A program made the position numbers and the translations under genes. From Stromatinia cepivora (taxonomy: Eukaryota > Ascomycota > Leotiomycetes > Helotiales > Sclerotiniaceae), in contig RCTD01000012.1 in assembly GCA_014898415.1 (NCBI GenBank), positions 496,001-560,000 of the forward strand: 64,000 bases of DNA, written 5' to 3'. This document shows, piece by piece, positions 45,670-57,454 of this stretch (within the stretch, counting starts at the first letter, position 1; the number at the start of each line of letters is the position of its first letter). Below the pieces are notes generated by a model. The model was not told the DNA's origin and did no database searches. It saw only the letters and a list, made by a program, of their open reading frames with translations.

Positions 45670-47613
45670 TCAATCAATAGTTTTCCCCAATCCCCAGGCC
45701 GGCTTCTCAACATGGTTCCACCTGTCATAAGTAGATGGTTTCAGCCTCACTGCTAACGCTCCTAGAAGCATTCCTGTCACTATAATAACAAATATACGTT
45801 TCCAGCTCCATTCAACTCCATAATTCTGAGGATTTGGATCATTGACAATGACGTCTGAGAATGATAGTGGATAATTTTGAATCGCGTCTTCGGGGATAGA
45901 GGAAGAATCTTTCTTCTGCTCGTTTTGCTCCATTTGCTCCATTTGCTCCATTTGCTCCCGTAGCTCTTCGGCCACCCCGAAGGAACTTTCAGATTCACCG
46001 TGAAAGGGCCTTCGTCCACCGGCATAAGGACTTATACGCGCTCCACCTCCACCTGCACCAGCCATATTAATCTCATCATTGATCTTATCCCAAGGTTTAC
46101 TGTGCTCTGCCGCGCCCACAGGAGTTTCAGGTTGAGGCTCATTGGAAAATGGACATCGTCCACCAGCATCGGGACGTATACTACTCGCATCGTTGTCATT
46201 TTCCACATTCGAAACCTTAGTATCCTCTGCGGCACTTAAAGGGCTTTCAGGCTCATTATGAAATGGTCTTTGTCCACCGGCATAAGGAGCTATACGCTCT
46301 CCACCTCCACTCGCACCCATCATTTTCATCCCATGACTGATCTTATCCCAAGGTATATTGTGATCTATCGCACTCCCAGGACTATGAGGTTCATTGTGAA
46401 TTGGGCATCGTCCACCAGCAGAAGGACGTAGACGCTCTCCACCTCCGCCCGCAGCACCCCTATTATGAACCAAGTGATCATCCCCATCTTTCCACTGACC
46501 CCATGAAGAAACCTTATCCATATTCGCCTTATTTTGATAAAACGCCTCATTATATCTCCTCTGCCCTGCCCTCTGCTCTTCCTCCGCACTCTCGTACTCC
46601 GAAGCCTTCGGTTTTCGTTTTCGCGCCGCGTTCCACGCCGCGTGCCGCGCCAACAATTCCATCCTTCGTTTACGAGCCGCTGCTATTTTTTTTGTCAAAT
46701 GACGCCATTGATCTGTTCGAGCTGTTCTTTCTGCGTCTTCTCGCTGCATGCTTTTATAGCTACGGTCGTATTCCTGCAGCTTGGCGTCCATCCGAGCTTT
46801 GAATTCTGAGGGGGAAAGCTTTTCGGCATGAAGTGCGTCGAGCCAATGTACTCCTTCTTTTTCATCTGTTGTTTCGGTGGGAGGATCCACAATCTCAACC
46901 TTTTTCTTTTTCCCCCCAAGATCAGCAACTTTTTCGAGTAACCTTTCCGGCGGATCTCGTCCTTCGCTTTCAGAGTCAGAGGAGATATGTTCTTCTTCAT
47001 ACATAGCTTCAACCCTCCTAGTCCATTCGTCGAGCAAATCTTCCTTCAATTTTTGATTTTCCTCATCTTTCCTCCCAATTTTTGCCCCAATTGAAGAATC
47101 TTTTCTCCCCTCAGAAGCATCAGAAGCAGGCCGATCAAATGAATCCTCACCCCGATCTCCTCTCGCATGTTCCCTAGCATCTCTTTTGCGCGTCACATTA
47201 ACAAAAGAGCGGAAATCTGTAACTTTTTCTTCCTCTGAAGATTCAGATGACTCGGACAGTGCAAGTCTATATGTACGCCCTTGGGCTGCAAAATCGCGTT
47301 TTACTTCGAACATTATTCGGTCTTTTTCTTCGTCGAGTAATGCTCTTCGAGGGATATCTTTGATTGGAGGATCCGATGGAATGTATTCCCATGTGGAGCC
47401 TGCATGTTGTGAGGTTCCTGGGCCGTGGATATCTTCATAGTCGAGTTGTTTATCTAAGGCGTCGAGGGATTCTTCCCATGATCTTGCTTCCGGGCTGAGG
47501 CGGTCGCGCCCTGGGGGCGTGGGTGGGAAATTTGGGGGCCGGGTGAGCGGATCGTCGCGAACGCGAGGTGGTTTTTCTCTCCTGAGAGGTTCTCTTCCGT
47601 ACTGGATTGACAT
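45670..47613 (-). CDS. Tail-anchored protein with four AGGR-type repeats
   Basis: Single exon, 647 residues. The N-terminal third is Pro/Arg-rich, with REPLRREKPPRVRDDP near the start. A highly charged, probably helical centre follows, including EFKARMDAKLQEYDRSY and WRHLTKKIAAARKRRMELL. Four imperfect repeats come next, built as GG-x-R-(L/I)-x-P-x-AGG-(R/Q)-(R/C)-P-(F/I)-(H/S)-(N/G)-E: SAGGRCPIHNEPHSP, YAGGQRPFHNEPESP, DAGGRCPFSNEPQPE and YAGGRRPFHGESES. A Met-Glu-Gln run precedes one hydrophobic helix (RIFVIIVTGMLLGALAV, about residues 606-624) and a 23-residue C-terminal end. The layout suggests a C-tail-anchored or single-pass membrane protein. I do not recognise the family. Confidence 0.8.
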   Translation of the reverse strand: MSIQYGREPLRREKPPRVRDDPLTRPPNFPPTPPGRDRLSPEARSWEESLDALDKQLDYEDIHGPGTSQHAGSTWEYIPSDPPIKDIPRRALLDEEKDRIMFEVKRDFAAQGRTYRLALSESSESSEEEKVTDFRSFVNVTRKRDAREHARGDRGEDSFDRPASDASEGRKDSSIGAKIGRKDEENQKLKEDLLDEWTRRVEAMYEEEHISSDSESEGRDPPERLLEKVADLGGKKKKVEIVDPPTETTDEKEGVHWLDALHAEKLSPSEFKARMDAKLQEYDRSYKSMQREDAERTARTDQWRHLTKKIAAARKRRMELLARHAAWNAARKRKPKASEYESAEEEQRAGQRRYNEAFYQNKANMDKVSSWGQWKDGDDHLVHNRGAAGGGGERLRPSAGGRCPIHNEPHSPGSAIDHNIPWDKISHGMKMMGASGGGERIAPYAGGQRPFHNEPESPLSAAEDTKVSNVENDNDASSIRPDAGGRCPFSNEPQPETPVGAAEHSKPWDKINDEINMAGAGGGGARISPYAGGRRPFHGESESSFGVAEELREQMEQMEQMEQNEQKKDSSSIPEDAIQNYPLSFSDVIVNDPNPQNYGVEWSWKRIFVIIVTGMLLGALAVRLKPSTYDRWNHVEKPAWGLGKTID

Positions 47614-48471
47614 GTTGAGAGTTCTCGCAGAATTTATTACGTGATATTACTGTAGACGATTGAAAAAAACAACCAAATTTAATATTTGATGATGCACAAC
47701 AAAGAGACCCACTCCTGTTTGAGAGACCTTGAAATGGAAGATAAATGACGCATGCGGAAGATAAACAAAGGAAAAATGATGTAAGGAAGGCATAAAGCAT
47801 TTAATGAACAAGACAATGCGATTGTTGTATTTTGATAGAACATTTGAACGAAGTCCAACATGGGGTATCAATCTGCTACTCATCCTTCCTCAAATCTAGC
47901 TCAAGCAGTGGCCTCGAAATATTAATTCGGGCACTGAGTTTGTAGTGATTTGAATTCTCTGCTTCGAACAAAATTGTTTTGAGATTATCTAACTTGCGAT
48001 TCGACCTTTCGTTTGTGCCGTGTTCAAAGTTCCCTACAGATTTGCTTCCCGAAATGTTTTCTGAAGTATATTTGAATGTTTTGGAGACTAAACTTCGAAA
48101 CAGCTTTTAACCATAGGTATTCATAATCCTTTTGAGAACTAAGAGAACAAAAGCATTACAAAGACAATTGTAAGGATTGTGCTTGAAAAACAAAGAGATA
48201 CTCAGCCAGCGGTGTTTAGGTAGACTTGATCCCATATCTTTCACCAAGAACTATTGTTCAGGAACGGTTCAGTCTTTGGGAACAAATGCTAAGATCAGCG
48301 TATAAAAGTAACGACATTGAGCGTAATAAACTTTCCCTACCAACCTGCTGATATCTCGTGAGTTTGAAAGCATAGTCCCAATCACTATACCAAAAATCCC
48401 AAAAGATCTTACAGGAATCACTTTTAAACCCACTCAAATTTCACAAACCAAACTTAAATCCAACCGCAAAA
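47614..48471. other. Divergent intergenic region
   Basis: Contains the upstream regions of two outward-facing genes. No gene or repeat is recognised. Confidence 0.5.
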
Positions 48472-49131
48472 ATGCCTTACACTGCACCACCAGCTAGCAA
48501 GATATTCATGTCTTTGCCAAATGAATTCGCGGACATTGAATTGCGCCCAGTTGAAGCCCTGAGAGAGCAGGTAAGCACGGAGCACAAACCACAGCTCTAC
48601 AAGCCAAGCAAGAAAACTGCAAGACGATGCTATCTCATCCCAATTTGCATCTTGATCGTCATCATTGCCATTCTTGGGGGACTTATCACCTTCCTGATGA
48701 CTCATCCCGGTGTCATAGGAAAGCCATGCTCAGCCCCGGTCAATTTCACCGAGCCCAACACACCAGTCCACACTCAAGCCATCATTCGAGCACGATTCTC
48801 CAACACAACAACCACCACCACGCAATCAGTCAACAAGACTCGTCCCGGAACTCAAGTCACAGATACAGCCAGTAACATTGATCCTGTCGCAGTTGCAACT
48901 TGTCTCGGTGTTTTGGAAAACGCTTGCGCAATGCAAAATTCACCAACAACTTTCGGCCAGTGCGATCTGTTGTTTGTGTTTTTCTATTGTGACCTGACCG
49001 ACATGATGGTGTTTCGAGGTGCAATGAAGCTCGATGCCGATGGATCGAGTCCTGTCTGTCAACCAATGAAGAAATTTTGTTCGAAAGCCATCCCCTTGAA
49101 CAGGATCCCTTTAACAAATGTCAGTCTGTGA
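48472..49131 (+). CDS. Small type II membrane protein with Cys-containing ectodomain
   Basis: Single exon, 219 residues. A 50-residue N-terminal segment ends in basic KKTARR. One strong transmembrane helix follows (YLIPICILIVIIAILGG, about residues 54-76), then a 140-residue outer part. The outer part is Thr-rich with several N-x-S/T sites (NFTE, NTTT, NKTR). It has six to eight cysteines, including CLGVLENAC, FGQCDLLF, FYCD, PVCQPMKKFC. No signal peptide precedes the helix, so a type II topology is likely. Family unknown. Confidence 0.7.
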   Translation: MPYTAPPASKIFMSLPNEFADIELRPVEALREQVSTEHKPQLYKPSKKTARRCYLIPICILIVIIAILGGLITFLMTHPGVIGKPCSAPVNFTEPNTPVHTQAIIRARFSNTTTTTTQSVNKTRPGTQVTDTASNIDPVAVATCLGVLENACAMQNSPTTFGQCDLLFVFFYCDLTDMMVFRGAMKLDADGSSPVCQPMKKFCSKAIPLNRIPLTNVSL

Positions 49132-51120
49132 ACGGTGAGTCCCGGGAGGGAGGGAGGGCAGAGAAACAGCAATGTAAGAACATGTAACAACAATAGAGAA
49201 TTTTCCCCATGAACCTGTACTTAACCTGTAGATTTGAAGATGAAAATAAAACTGGAGTTAAAAATGTATACTTATTTTAATGAATGTCACAAATTTGAAA
49301 TATGTTTAGGGAATAGTGATGAGGCGGCCCGTTATGTTGACACTATTGACACTGCTTGCAGTGATAAGCTTCCGCATATACATAGTTTTTAAACCAGGAG
49401 AATGCCTGAGAGCCGTTGAATAAATTGTAGAAATATCTGTACTGTATCCGTTTCTTTGATCAAGACCATAGCTGACCATGTAAAACATCTCGGATTTTCT
49501 TGTTTGTGCGGCAAAGAAGACTCTGGGAAGATTCATTCTTCACGTAATGACGACCTCAGAAGCTTTTGCGGTGCCCCATCTATATGGTGTAGCTGTTGAG
49601 AATGGTGTATCCTCCCGCCGTCCTTAAGTTTCCATTCATCTCATTCGATCCCTTTTGCCAGTCGTTTGTTCTCTTCATTCAGGTCGCTTGGCGGGCGATG
49701 AGCAATAGTAGCGAATATTCGATCAGGAGCCTCCGAGCATTCCTACATTCATAGATTAGAGTCTGCCGATGTTGAGTCTTCGGTCGCCGTCAATTTGAAA
49801 AGTTTCTTTGGATTTCCCATCTGTAAGCAACGACAAAATTACCGGTAACCTTACCTACCTACCTAGTAGGTAGCCAGCTAGCGTTCCAAGCGTCTGGGCT
49901 TAATTAATTAGCGAGCCATACTAAGATTTTAGTCTCTCATGACTTGTTGAAACTACGAACTTCAAGAAGACTTCCAATTGTTTGCAATATCCTCGACCGC
50001 CGTGATTGTTATTTTTGGTGTACTACCACTTACACTATAAATACAAACCACTAGGGGTCTAGGGCATGTGCATCTTCCACTTTTGAAATGAGGGTTATTG
50101 TGTTCCCAGGTCAACTCAGGAATATTCCAGGTTTACATGGACACCAGAGTTCTGGATGCTTTGTGCAACGACGGCGAATGAGGCACACCGAGTAGGAATA
50201 TCCGCGAGGTATCATTTTCGATTCTTGGCTGACATTGTCAAACCTTGCATGTGTCCTTGGCTAATGGGCAAATGTTTTGCTCAAATGGAGCTTGCCCTCC
50301 AATTTTCAGGGATATAAAGTTTTCCAATTTCTATCCCTCACATTTCTTGCTGGAAGTTGACAAGTCACAGATAATGATTCGGCTTCTGTAACTTTTGCGG
50401 TGGTAAGCCGCGCTCTCATTCTTCCGGGCGATGCGTACCCCAATCACTTGCAGGCACATATTGCATCGCAAGTGCATGACTGGAATCAAAAGTGGCCCTT
50501 ATTGGCGGATATCCACAGAAATGTTTTTGTAACTCGTTGAGACGAGGCAAATTTTGTGATCAAAACGAGGCAACCGTGCTAACGAGAAAAGGATAATCAA
50601 CACCCAGCTCAAGTGCCTTTGGACGTGTTGCCTGCAAGGAGCAGTCGACCCATGACTGCATGGTGTGCAGTAAAATAAAAATATATATTGAGGACTTCCC
50701 ACCTCAAGAGATGTTGAAAGTCGAAGCGGTCTCAGATATAAAAAAAGTTTGGCATACCCCTTTTCCGCTGTGGTATGTATTCAGAATCCCTCATCCCGTT
50801 TTCATGTGCCTCGAACTTTCAGATCATCGCTAAATAACAACAGGCCTCAGAACATTTGATTCGTCCATGTGGCTATATACCCACCGATTACCAAATGCTC
50901 ACATCTGATTCAACGAATCATGTATTGTTTGAGATTGCACAAATGGATTGAAAGCTCGTAATTATTCGAGGAGGACCCTTCAAGATATAGCTCACGGCAC
51001 AGCCTGTCCGAATCTTGTCCGAATCTTGAGCCTCAATATACAGTATACATTGTTCGCACAAATTTAAGACTGCGCAAACAATTCACTATCTTTCAGGGAT
51101 CGTATGCGCGAGGACAAGTG
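49132..51120. other. Long intergenic region
   Basis: No gene is recognised over about 2 kb. A short palindromic ACCTACCTACCTAGTAGGTAG lies near 49,852-49,873. Confidence 0.45.
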
Positions 51121-51231
51121 GAGGTACATTGCAATTGGAACAATGTCGACTTTTCTAGAGGTACATTGCAATTGGAACAATGTCGACTTTTCTGGAGGTA
51201 CATTGCAATTGGAACAATGTCGACTTTTCTG
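51121..51231 (+). repeat. Three tandem copies of a 37-bp unit
   Basis: The unit starts GAGGTACATTGCAATTGGAA and ends GTCGACTTTTCTG. Copies begin at 51,121, 51,158 and 51,195. They differ only at the last base of the first copy (A in place of G). Confidence 0.95.
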
Positions 51232-52093
51232 GGGTTTGTACTTCGCATCCTTGGTTGCCAATTTTCTTTCCGAAATCATTCCAGCATTACTAAACTGGGT
51301 GGCAAAACACTTCCTTTGCTGAGATGAGACACTTCGTGTTTATCTCGCGGATGTTCTACAACAGCCACTTCGTTCGTGATAGGCTTCTTATGCGCAGCTA
51401 ATACCGTATCGGTAATAAACGAATCCTACACCAGTTTATATCTACCAGGATGGCCTTTCGTGCCCCTCCCTTTGTCTAAGTGGATGCTGTGGAGTAAATA
51501 CATGGGTTAGCTACCGATACTTGTATTTCGCTCGTTGAATTCAGCAGATATTCCCAGAACATTGTAATTCTGAGAAAGAAGAGTTCTCGTTTGCTTTAGA
51601 GACCATAATGTGTCATTAAATATTTATCTCATCGTTTTTCCATGCCAGGATGGCTCGAGGTCAAATTTGCTACTACGTTCCGATGTGACTTTAGTCGCTA
51701 TCATCCCGTCGGACAGCAAAAGGTGCATAGAATGTGCAGCGTTGGCCAGGATTATGGTTCAAACAATAGGCCGACATCCAATCAATGTCCGTCACGAGGA
51801 CTATACAACATGTCGGTACATTGATCTTGCTAATCTCCAAAATCGTCTTTGAATTATCGATATTTGTTTGCAATTCCTCACCAAATCCAAAAGATACGGA
51901 GTTCTTAACCAAAAACTATCGATCTTTGGGTAAAATCGCTGCAAACACAAGCCTGAAGAAGAATGCCTGTGTTGGCTCAGAAATGAATGTGAGTATGCAA
52001 CCTCTGTGGACTTTCTAACGTATCCTCATCCGCTTGTTGATACAGAGACCCTTGCGACGATAAACAAATCCGGGCACGCCAACTGTTTACACG
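51232..52093. other. Region with overlapping open frames, possible upstream exons
   Basis: Two frames of 77-80 codons overlap at 51,610-52,018. A good intron signature lies at about 51,989-52,047 (GTGAGT donor, TTCTAAC branch, ATACAG acceptor). No combination reads cleanly into the following gene, so they are left unassigned. Confidence 0.3.
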
Positions 52094-52913
52094 ATGGCTC
52101 ATCGAGGTTATACTAGTTTTCTTTTCAATGTGAACGAGCTGCACGTCAATGAGGAACCTAATAACGGGGGCATCCCACCGAGAGCAAACGAGAATGGGCG
52201 ATGGGTGCCGCCCATTTACAGAGCTGGGTTTTCGCCCCAGACTCCCGGGCGAGTATTCAGATGGGCCGATGGTTATATCACCGATGCTGGAGACAGTTAT
52301 CAATGGTTTGGTGGGGAAGGATGGACCTATCCAAATAATGAAAGACTTCAACATTACAGAAGTACAACCTTGTTTTGGTGCAATGAATTCACGCATTTTC
52401 AAATGATGGAGGCAGACGCAACCACGATTGACATTGCCACGTCAGGCTTTCCGAACAACAGATGGTACCCATTAACTTTTCGGCATGATGGGACGCTTTC
52501 ACGGGTATCTGCTTCTCTGGAAGAACAATACCTTGCTGGAAGAGAAGGAGCTTGGATTGGTCAACTCGGGCTTCAAGCGTACCGACATCGCAGAAATCGA
52601 CCAACAAACGGACTCGCTGGGAATCTTGCTACCATCGTGGCCTTGCTCGCATGCTCTTGCACTGACGATCGTACGTTATACAATGCCCTGATTAACTATG
52701 CCACATGGCGAAGGCAGTGGGGTAATCATGATGCACAACATGAACGTAAGATATCAGCACCAGGCCGCAGCGATTATCAAACTTCTGACAAGAATAGGGC
52801 TTCGCGAGAGAGGGGTTGTGGGAAACATCTACCTAGACCCAGAGAACCCAGACGGATCCACTGACGAGACGCTCTATCAGCTCGAATGGGAAGATGGTCC
52901 TATTATTTACTGA
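52094..52913 (+). CDS. Unrecognised protein, probably two exons
   Basis: A 230-codon open frame from ATG at 52,094 encodes an aromatic-rich sequence (GGEGWTYPNNERLQHYRST, NEFTHFQMMEADATTIDIAT). In another frame the end reads ERGVVGNIYLDPENPDG and stops at 52,913. A 52-bp intron from GTAAGA (52,747) to AATAG (52,798) joins them in phase. An alternative 44-bp intron from GTACGT (52,671) to GAAG also works. Total is roughly 255 residues. No domain is recognised. A frameshifted pseudogene is possible. Confidence 0.4.
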
Positions 52914-53640
52914 AGTTCAATCCTGCGAAATATACATCTACCGTACGCAAATTGTTGATTCTCATCACCTCGCTTCTATTACTCGAAGAGTGTCAAGATA
53001 CTCGAAAGGATCCATGCGATTGATCTTCCTGGAATTCAACTCTCTCGGCGATCGACTGACAATATATTTCTCACTCCGGAAAATACGTTATGCTGCCGTT
53101 TGGTTTACGATTTTCTCTCCAGTCATGGACACTTTCCAGAGTGTTTGGATGCATGTCTTACCGATTCATTTTCTTGGTGCTAGCTTATTTTGAACTTCAT
53201 ATTAAGGACTTGTCGGTGTCTGGTGGTGTACCACTTGGCCAAATGACCAAAAGATAAATATGTGATGGTCAATTATCTGCGGGGTTCTCTCACATAGTCA
53301 CACAAATTGCTTCAAATCGACAGTCGTACTTGATTTTGTCCACGATGCTGTCTATTTTACAATACTGTGATAAGAACTGAATAGTCGATTTACCACAACA
53401 ATGAGCCACTAGTAGCCCGTTAGTATGCCTGGGATTTCTCGTTGATAGCGTATATCATCCAGGCCTCGTCATTGGCTAGATTGAAATGCGCTTGTCAAGG
53501 TAGTATGCAGAGTACCTAGTATTGTAGCATCGTATGTGGCTTAGCATAGCCTCGCTGGATGTTGTTTAAGATCAAACCCTCCCCACTCGCATTATTCGTT
53601 CTCTAATTGTTGAAATTTTCTATCATATCGAGAGATCACT
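52914..53640. other. Intergenic region
   Basis: Upstream region of the six-exon gene. A 99-codon open frame overlapping the previous stop shows no family features. Confidence 0.4.
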
Positions 53641-55777
53641 ATGTCGTTCGGCTGGTCAGCTGGAGATATTGCACAAGCAATATCTCTGATTGTCAAGACG
53701 GTGAAAGCACTCGATGGTGCTGAGGGCGCCCCCGCCGATTTTCGCAATACTGTAACGTTTTTCCAAAGCGTGAACTTGACCTTACAGAGGCTTCAATCCC
53801 TCATAAATATTGGAAAACACTCTTCATACGACGATGAGATACGAAAAGAAGTCGAAATTATCAAACCTTCTTTAGAACGATTTCTCGCCATCAGCCAAAA
53901 CTTCGAAAATAGTTTAGGAGACAAAGCCATACCAGGTCGCTGGAAGCATATACCTAAGAAGTTATTATGGAGATTCAAGGACTCAAAAGCCGTACAAAAT
54001 CTAAAGGAAGAGATTAAAGACCATCTGCCAATCTTGGACAAATGGATGCTTTTCTCCATGATGTGAGTTATCGTATTCGAAAATTCAGATTGTTGTTTCA
54101 CTAACGGCAACGATTCAAAGCGAAATTATTCAGGATTTGCCAGCCGAACTTAAAACGCAATCCATCGATATTCTCAATAACCACATGGTCTCGATTCTAC
54201 AGCGTCAACTCAACCCCATTCAAGACGAGTTACAGATGGTAAGGACAGAAGGAAGAGAGCACTACAAAGATGTATCTTTAAAAGTTGAGCAGAGCATTCT
54301 CACATTGAGGCCTCTTCAGTTGGATATTGCATCGCAAGGCCACACGATACAGCGAAACTTTGACAAAGTTATTTCAAAGCTTGAAGACAAGAATTCTTAT
54401 GATGATGCTGTTAAAGCCATAAATGAACATACAACGAATACTCTTAAGGGCATGTTTGGCAAAATTCAAACCCTACCTCATACCTGTTTCCAGGAAGCTG
54501 GAGCTATTCGGGCAGGTGAGAATAGTCTCATCTTTACGACTTCTCCGAGAATAAGCTCCCAGACAATCGAGCAAGAGGCTGGAAACAGAGAGTCATTACG
54601 AAAGATGTGGGTTTTCATATCTTGTGAACAAAAGATTTGTTCTAATACGCTATGTGCAGATACTACATGATACTCCTATATGCTGGACTGATGGCTCGCA
54701 ATCTTTTGTGAGCTTTTTATCTTTCCTTGTTAATCAATATCGAAACTAACAACCTGAAGACTACGGTTGGCTAAAATGATGGAGCCGTCGAGGGCTCTGA
54801 CGCCCGTCCTTCTTGCAAAATATCATATAACATTTCAGGATGCGCTGGGCCGCCGTCCCAGAATCTTACAGTTTGACACTTTCGTGAACTTTAAAGTACT
54901 AAGTATGTGCCTAATATGTTGAGATTAGACTCTAATAAGCGCGTAGGTCTTTCAAGCATTTCTACTCGAATCCTTCACTGGCACAGCCGGAAGAGGTTGG
55001 GTGGAGCGAGGGTCGTATCTACTTGAAGATAGTTCGACTAAGACCGTACTATCGGCCGATACATGGTCGCGATTGGTATTTCCTGGTTGTTGTGTAGGTA
55101 TGGCCATGGTGGTGGGTCGGTCTAATCCTTCACAAGACTTTCTCATTCCTGAGAATAAATGCCCTGCATCTGGTTGCTCCGGCACCCTCCGTAGCCAATC
55201 CTCTTCGATATGGCAAAAGTGGTTTGTAAAACCTACCCAATTTTCATGGTTTTTAAGCTTATTTTGAAGTTCATCATGCCAGATGGAGGTACGCGAATTG
55301 GACATTAATGACGTTACTGAGGGAAGCGATGCTGCCCAAGCGCAAGCGGATATCAGCACTTCTAGGGGTACAAAAGTCGAGGCTATCGATAGCAATGTCA
55401 TTCATTTTTCTCGACTCGTGTACTGGATGCGCCCAAATAGATGTCGCAGTTGCAACATACCAGAGACTCTTGAATGGAGAACGCAACCAGATGGCACCCG
55501 TACGCTTTGCAACGAATGTGGATTACATTATGCGAAGCTTACTCGCGAAAACGTGGAGAAAGTCACCGAAAGTGGATTTCAAGAATCTTTGATCCAAACA
55601 CACCGCCACGGGGTTTGGGTCTGGTCCTGCTGCTTGTGTCGGTATTCGCGTGGAGAGTACAGGAGTTCGGGAATGACGAGTGAAATATTGATTTGTCCGG
55701 AATGTGGTCATGTAAGGTGTGACGGCTGCCACGTTGAATGGGTCAAGATTAAGCAAAGTTGGCTAAACCCGGAATGA
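53641..55777 (+). CDS. STAND-type N-domain / ubiquitin-like region / GATA zinc finger protein
   Basis: Six exons, 53641-54062, 54121-54606, 54660-54707, 54760-54895, 54947-55225 and 55283-55777, give 621 residues in one frame. The five introns are 51-58 bp. The N-terminus (MSFGWSAGDIAQAISLIVKT) matches the helical domain that opens many fungal STAND/ankyrin proteins. Residues 141-305 look helical. Residues about 305-445 (LLYAGLMARN, HITFQDALGRRPRILQFDTF, WVERGSYLLED, PGCCVGMAMVV) resemble the fungal ubiquitin-like (ULD) region found in such proteins. The C-terminus has a GATA finger, Cys511-x2-Cys514-x18-Cys533-x2-Cys536, with LCNECGLHYAKL. A second Cys cluster follows (CCLC...CPEC...CDGC, about 573-606). 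Sequence-specific DNA binding and a role in signalling or regulation are inferences. Confidence 0.75.
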
Positions 55778-56500
55778 TCCAGGGTAACTTTAGTTGGATC
55801 AATACCCTATTCTATTTCTACAAGCAGTTTAAATATCTTATAAGATACCGTCATGTACGGCTTGATCCACCGGGTTCAGCAATTCGTGAATATTGACTAT
55901 AATGGTTTCCATAATACCTGCCCTGAGATATTAAATACCCCCGGATACGGATAGGGTACCTATGACTACAATGAGTACTAATCTCCACTTCACCGTAATG
56001 AGCAATGACATAGCTCAACCGCGATTGTCACCAGTCTCTTCGAAAATTACACAACACCAGAACTTGAACATTTCACATATTCCTATAAATCGAATGATAT
56101 TATTTATTCCCTGTCCTAAGCTTGAATGACGGCGCACGCAACAACATAATTTATCTTTATTATAGAAGCTATATTATCTCATCTAAACTCAAAGAGCAAA
56201 GCCTTATTACATGTACAGACTACTTGCTCCGCATTCTCTTTTCTTTTCTTTTCCTTTCTTCTCACCTCATACTATTTATTCTCATAATATTATCAATCTA
56301 GTGTAATACTCAACAGCAAGCGAGCTGAAGATATTCCATCCATATCCTATCGATTCCTTATATATATATAACGAATAGCAAAGTATTGAATGTTTCAAGA
56401 TAATAAATTTTCGACTTATTGTGGGATCAAGTTTTAGTTTTCTGGGTTCGCTTTTGGGGAGTAACATGTGATTGTGATAGCTGGCCTGATTCTGGACCAT
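55778..56500. other. Intergenic region
   Basis: No gene is recognised. A CTTTT/CTTTC pyrimidine run lies near 56,235-56,262. Confidence 0.45.
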
Positions 56501-56504
56501 AAGG

Positions 56505-57077
56505 TTGGTGAATAATAGCAGCCAAAAGAAATCCCACTCGGGGTGTCATCAAGATGTAAGAGAGCCCTCCTTTGGGATCATCTATTTAATAAATTTCAGG
56601 ATTGGAAGTTCAATAGCCGAGATGTCCCGGACGATCCCCTTCTTAGAGGATAGGGGATCGGCATCTTCCAAAAGAAATCTCTCGTGAAGCTCATCAATAT
56701 TTCTAAAGAAACTCCTCTTGAAAAAATCAGCACCATCAAAAGTATAAATCAAGACCCGATGGGGAAAAATGACCATTCCTACCACCAATATCAAAGAGTT
56801 TTGTAGCTCAAGATAGAACTACACTTTCCTTGAGGCTACCGGTTTGAGAATATCTATTGAAGAGAGCAAATGTATAAAGAATTTACTGCAAGATTGTCTG
56901 GAATTCTCCTCTGAGAAACGGATCATTGTAAAGAACCTAATAAAGCATTTATACTTTTCTAATCTTTTCATGGAGCCTAGTACGGAAATCGTTTCACCTA
57001 TAGATCATCTGAAGCAAAGAAGAAAAGAAGTAGAAATAAGTCAAATTTTCGGGTATTCAAGTTCCATAGCTTTATAA
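56505..57077 (+). pseudogene. Possible protein kinase C-lobe remnant
   Basis: A plus-strand frame at 56,844-57,077 contains ESKCIKNLLQDCLEFSSEKR followed by VKNLIKHLYFS. This resembles the end of a Ser/Thr kinase domain (xxxLLxxCLxxxPxxRxTxxxLLxHxWF). Upstream frames are interrupted by stops and no catalytic motifs are legible. A competing minus-strand frame exists at 56,794-56,582. Low confidence. Confidence 0.25.
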
Positions 57078-57454
57078 TGTACCGTATGAGGAGGAGGCTA
57101 GTGCTAGTCGTCATATTTAACGGTGTACCTTGCCACGTCGTTACATTCATTTGTACAGCAACAGTGGAATTGTACGGTAATAGTGGAATATACAGTAGCA
57201 CGTGGGTTTGGATCCCTTCATTCCAAAACAAAGTTGTTCTTCAATAATCTTTTCAATGCTCCTACTTTCCTTCTGATTTCTTCCTACAGCAATCAATCCA
57301 CCTCAAAGTTTAACCGAAAAAGTTTACTTTTGATCAACACAGAACTATTAAGTACATAAGGTACTGTTAAAACTTCAAATTACAAACTATCAAATCAACT
57401 TTCCATCAATCCAAAGAAACTAATAATTCATTTATCCACTCTACGTCCAACAAG

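Noticed and set aside
46401..46809. Plus-strand frames inside the tail-anchored protein gene
   Set aside because: Antisense to a 647-codon frame with clear repeats and a TM helix.
54952..55401. 149-codon minus-strand frame
   Set aside because: It looks protein-like. However, the plus strand gives a ubiquitin-like segment continuous across five introns with upstream and downstream domains.
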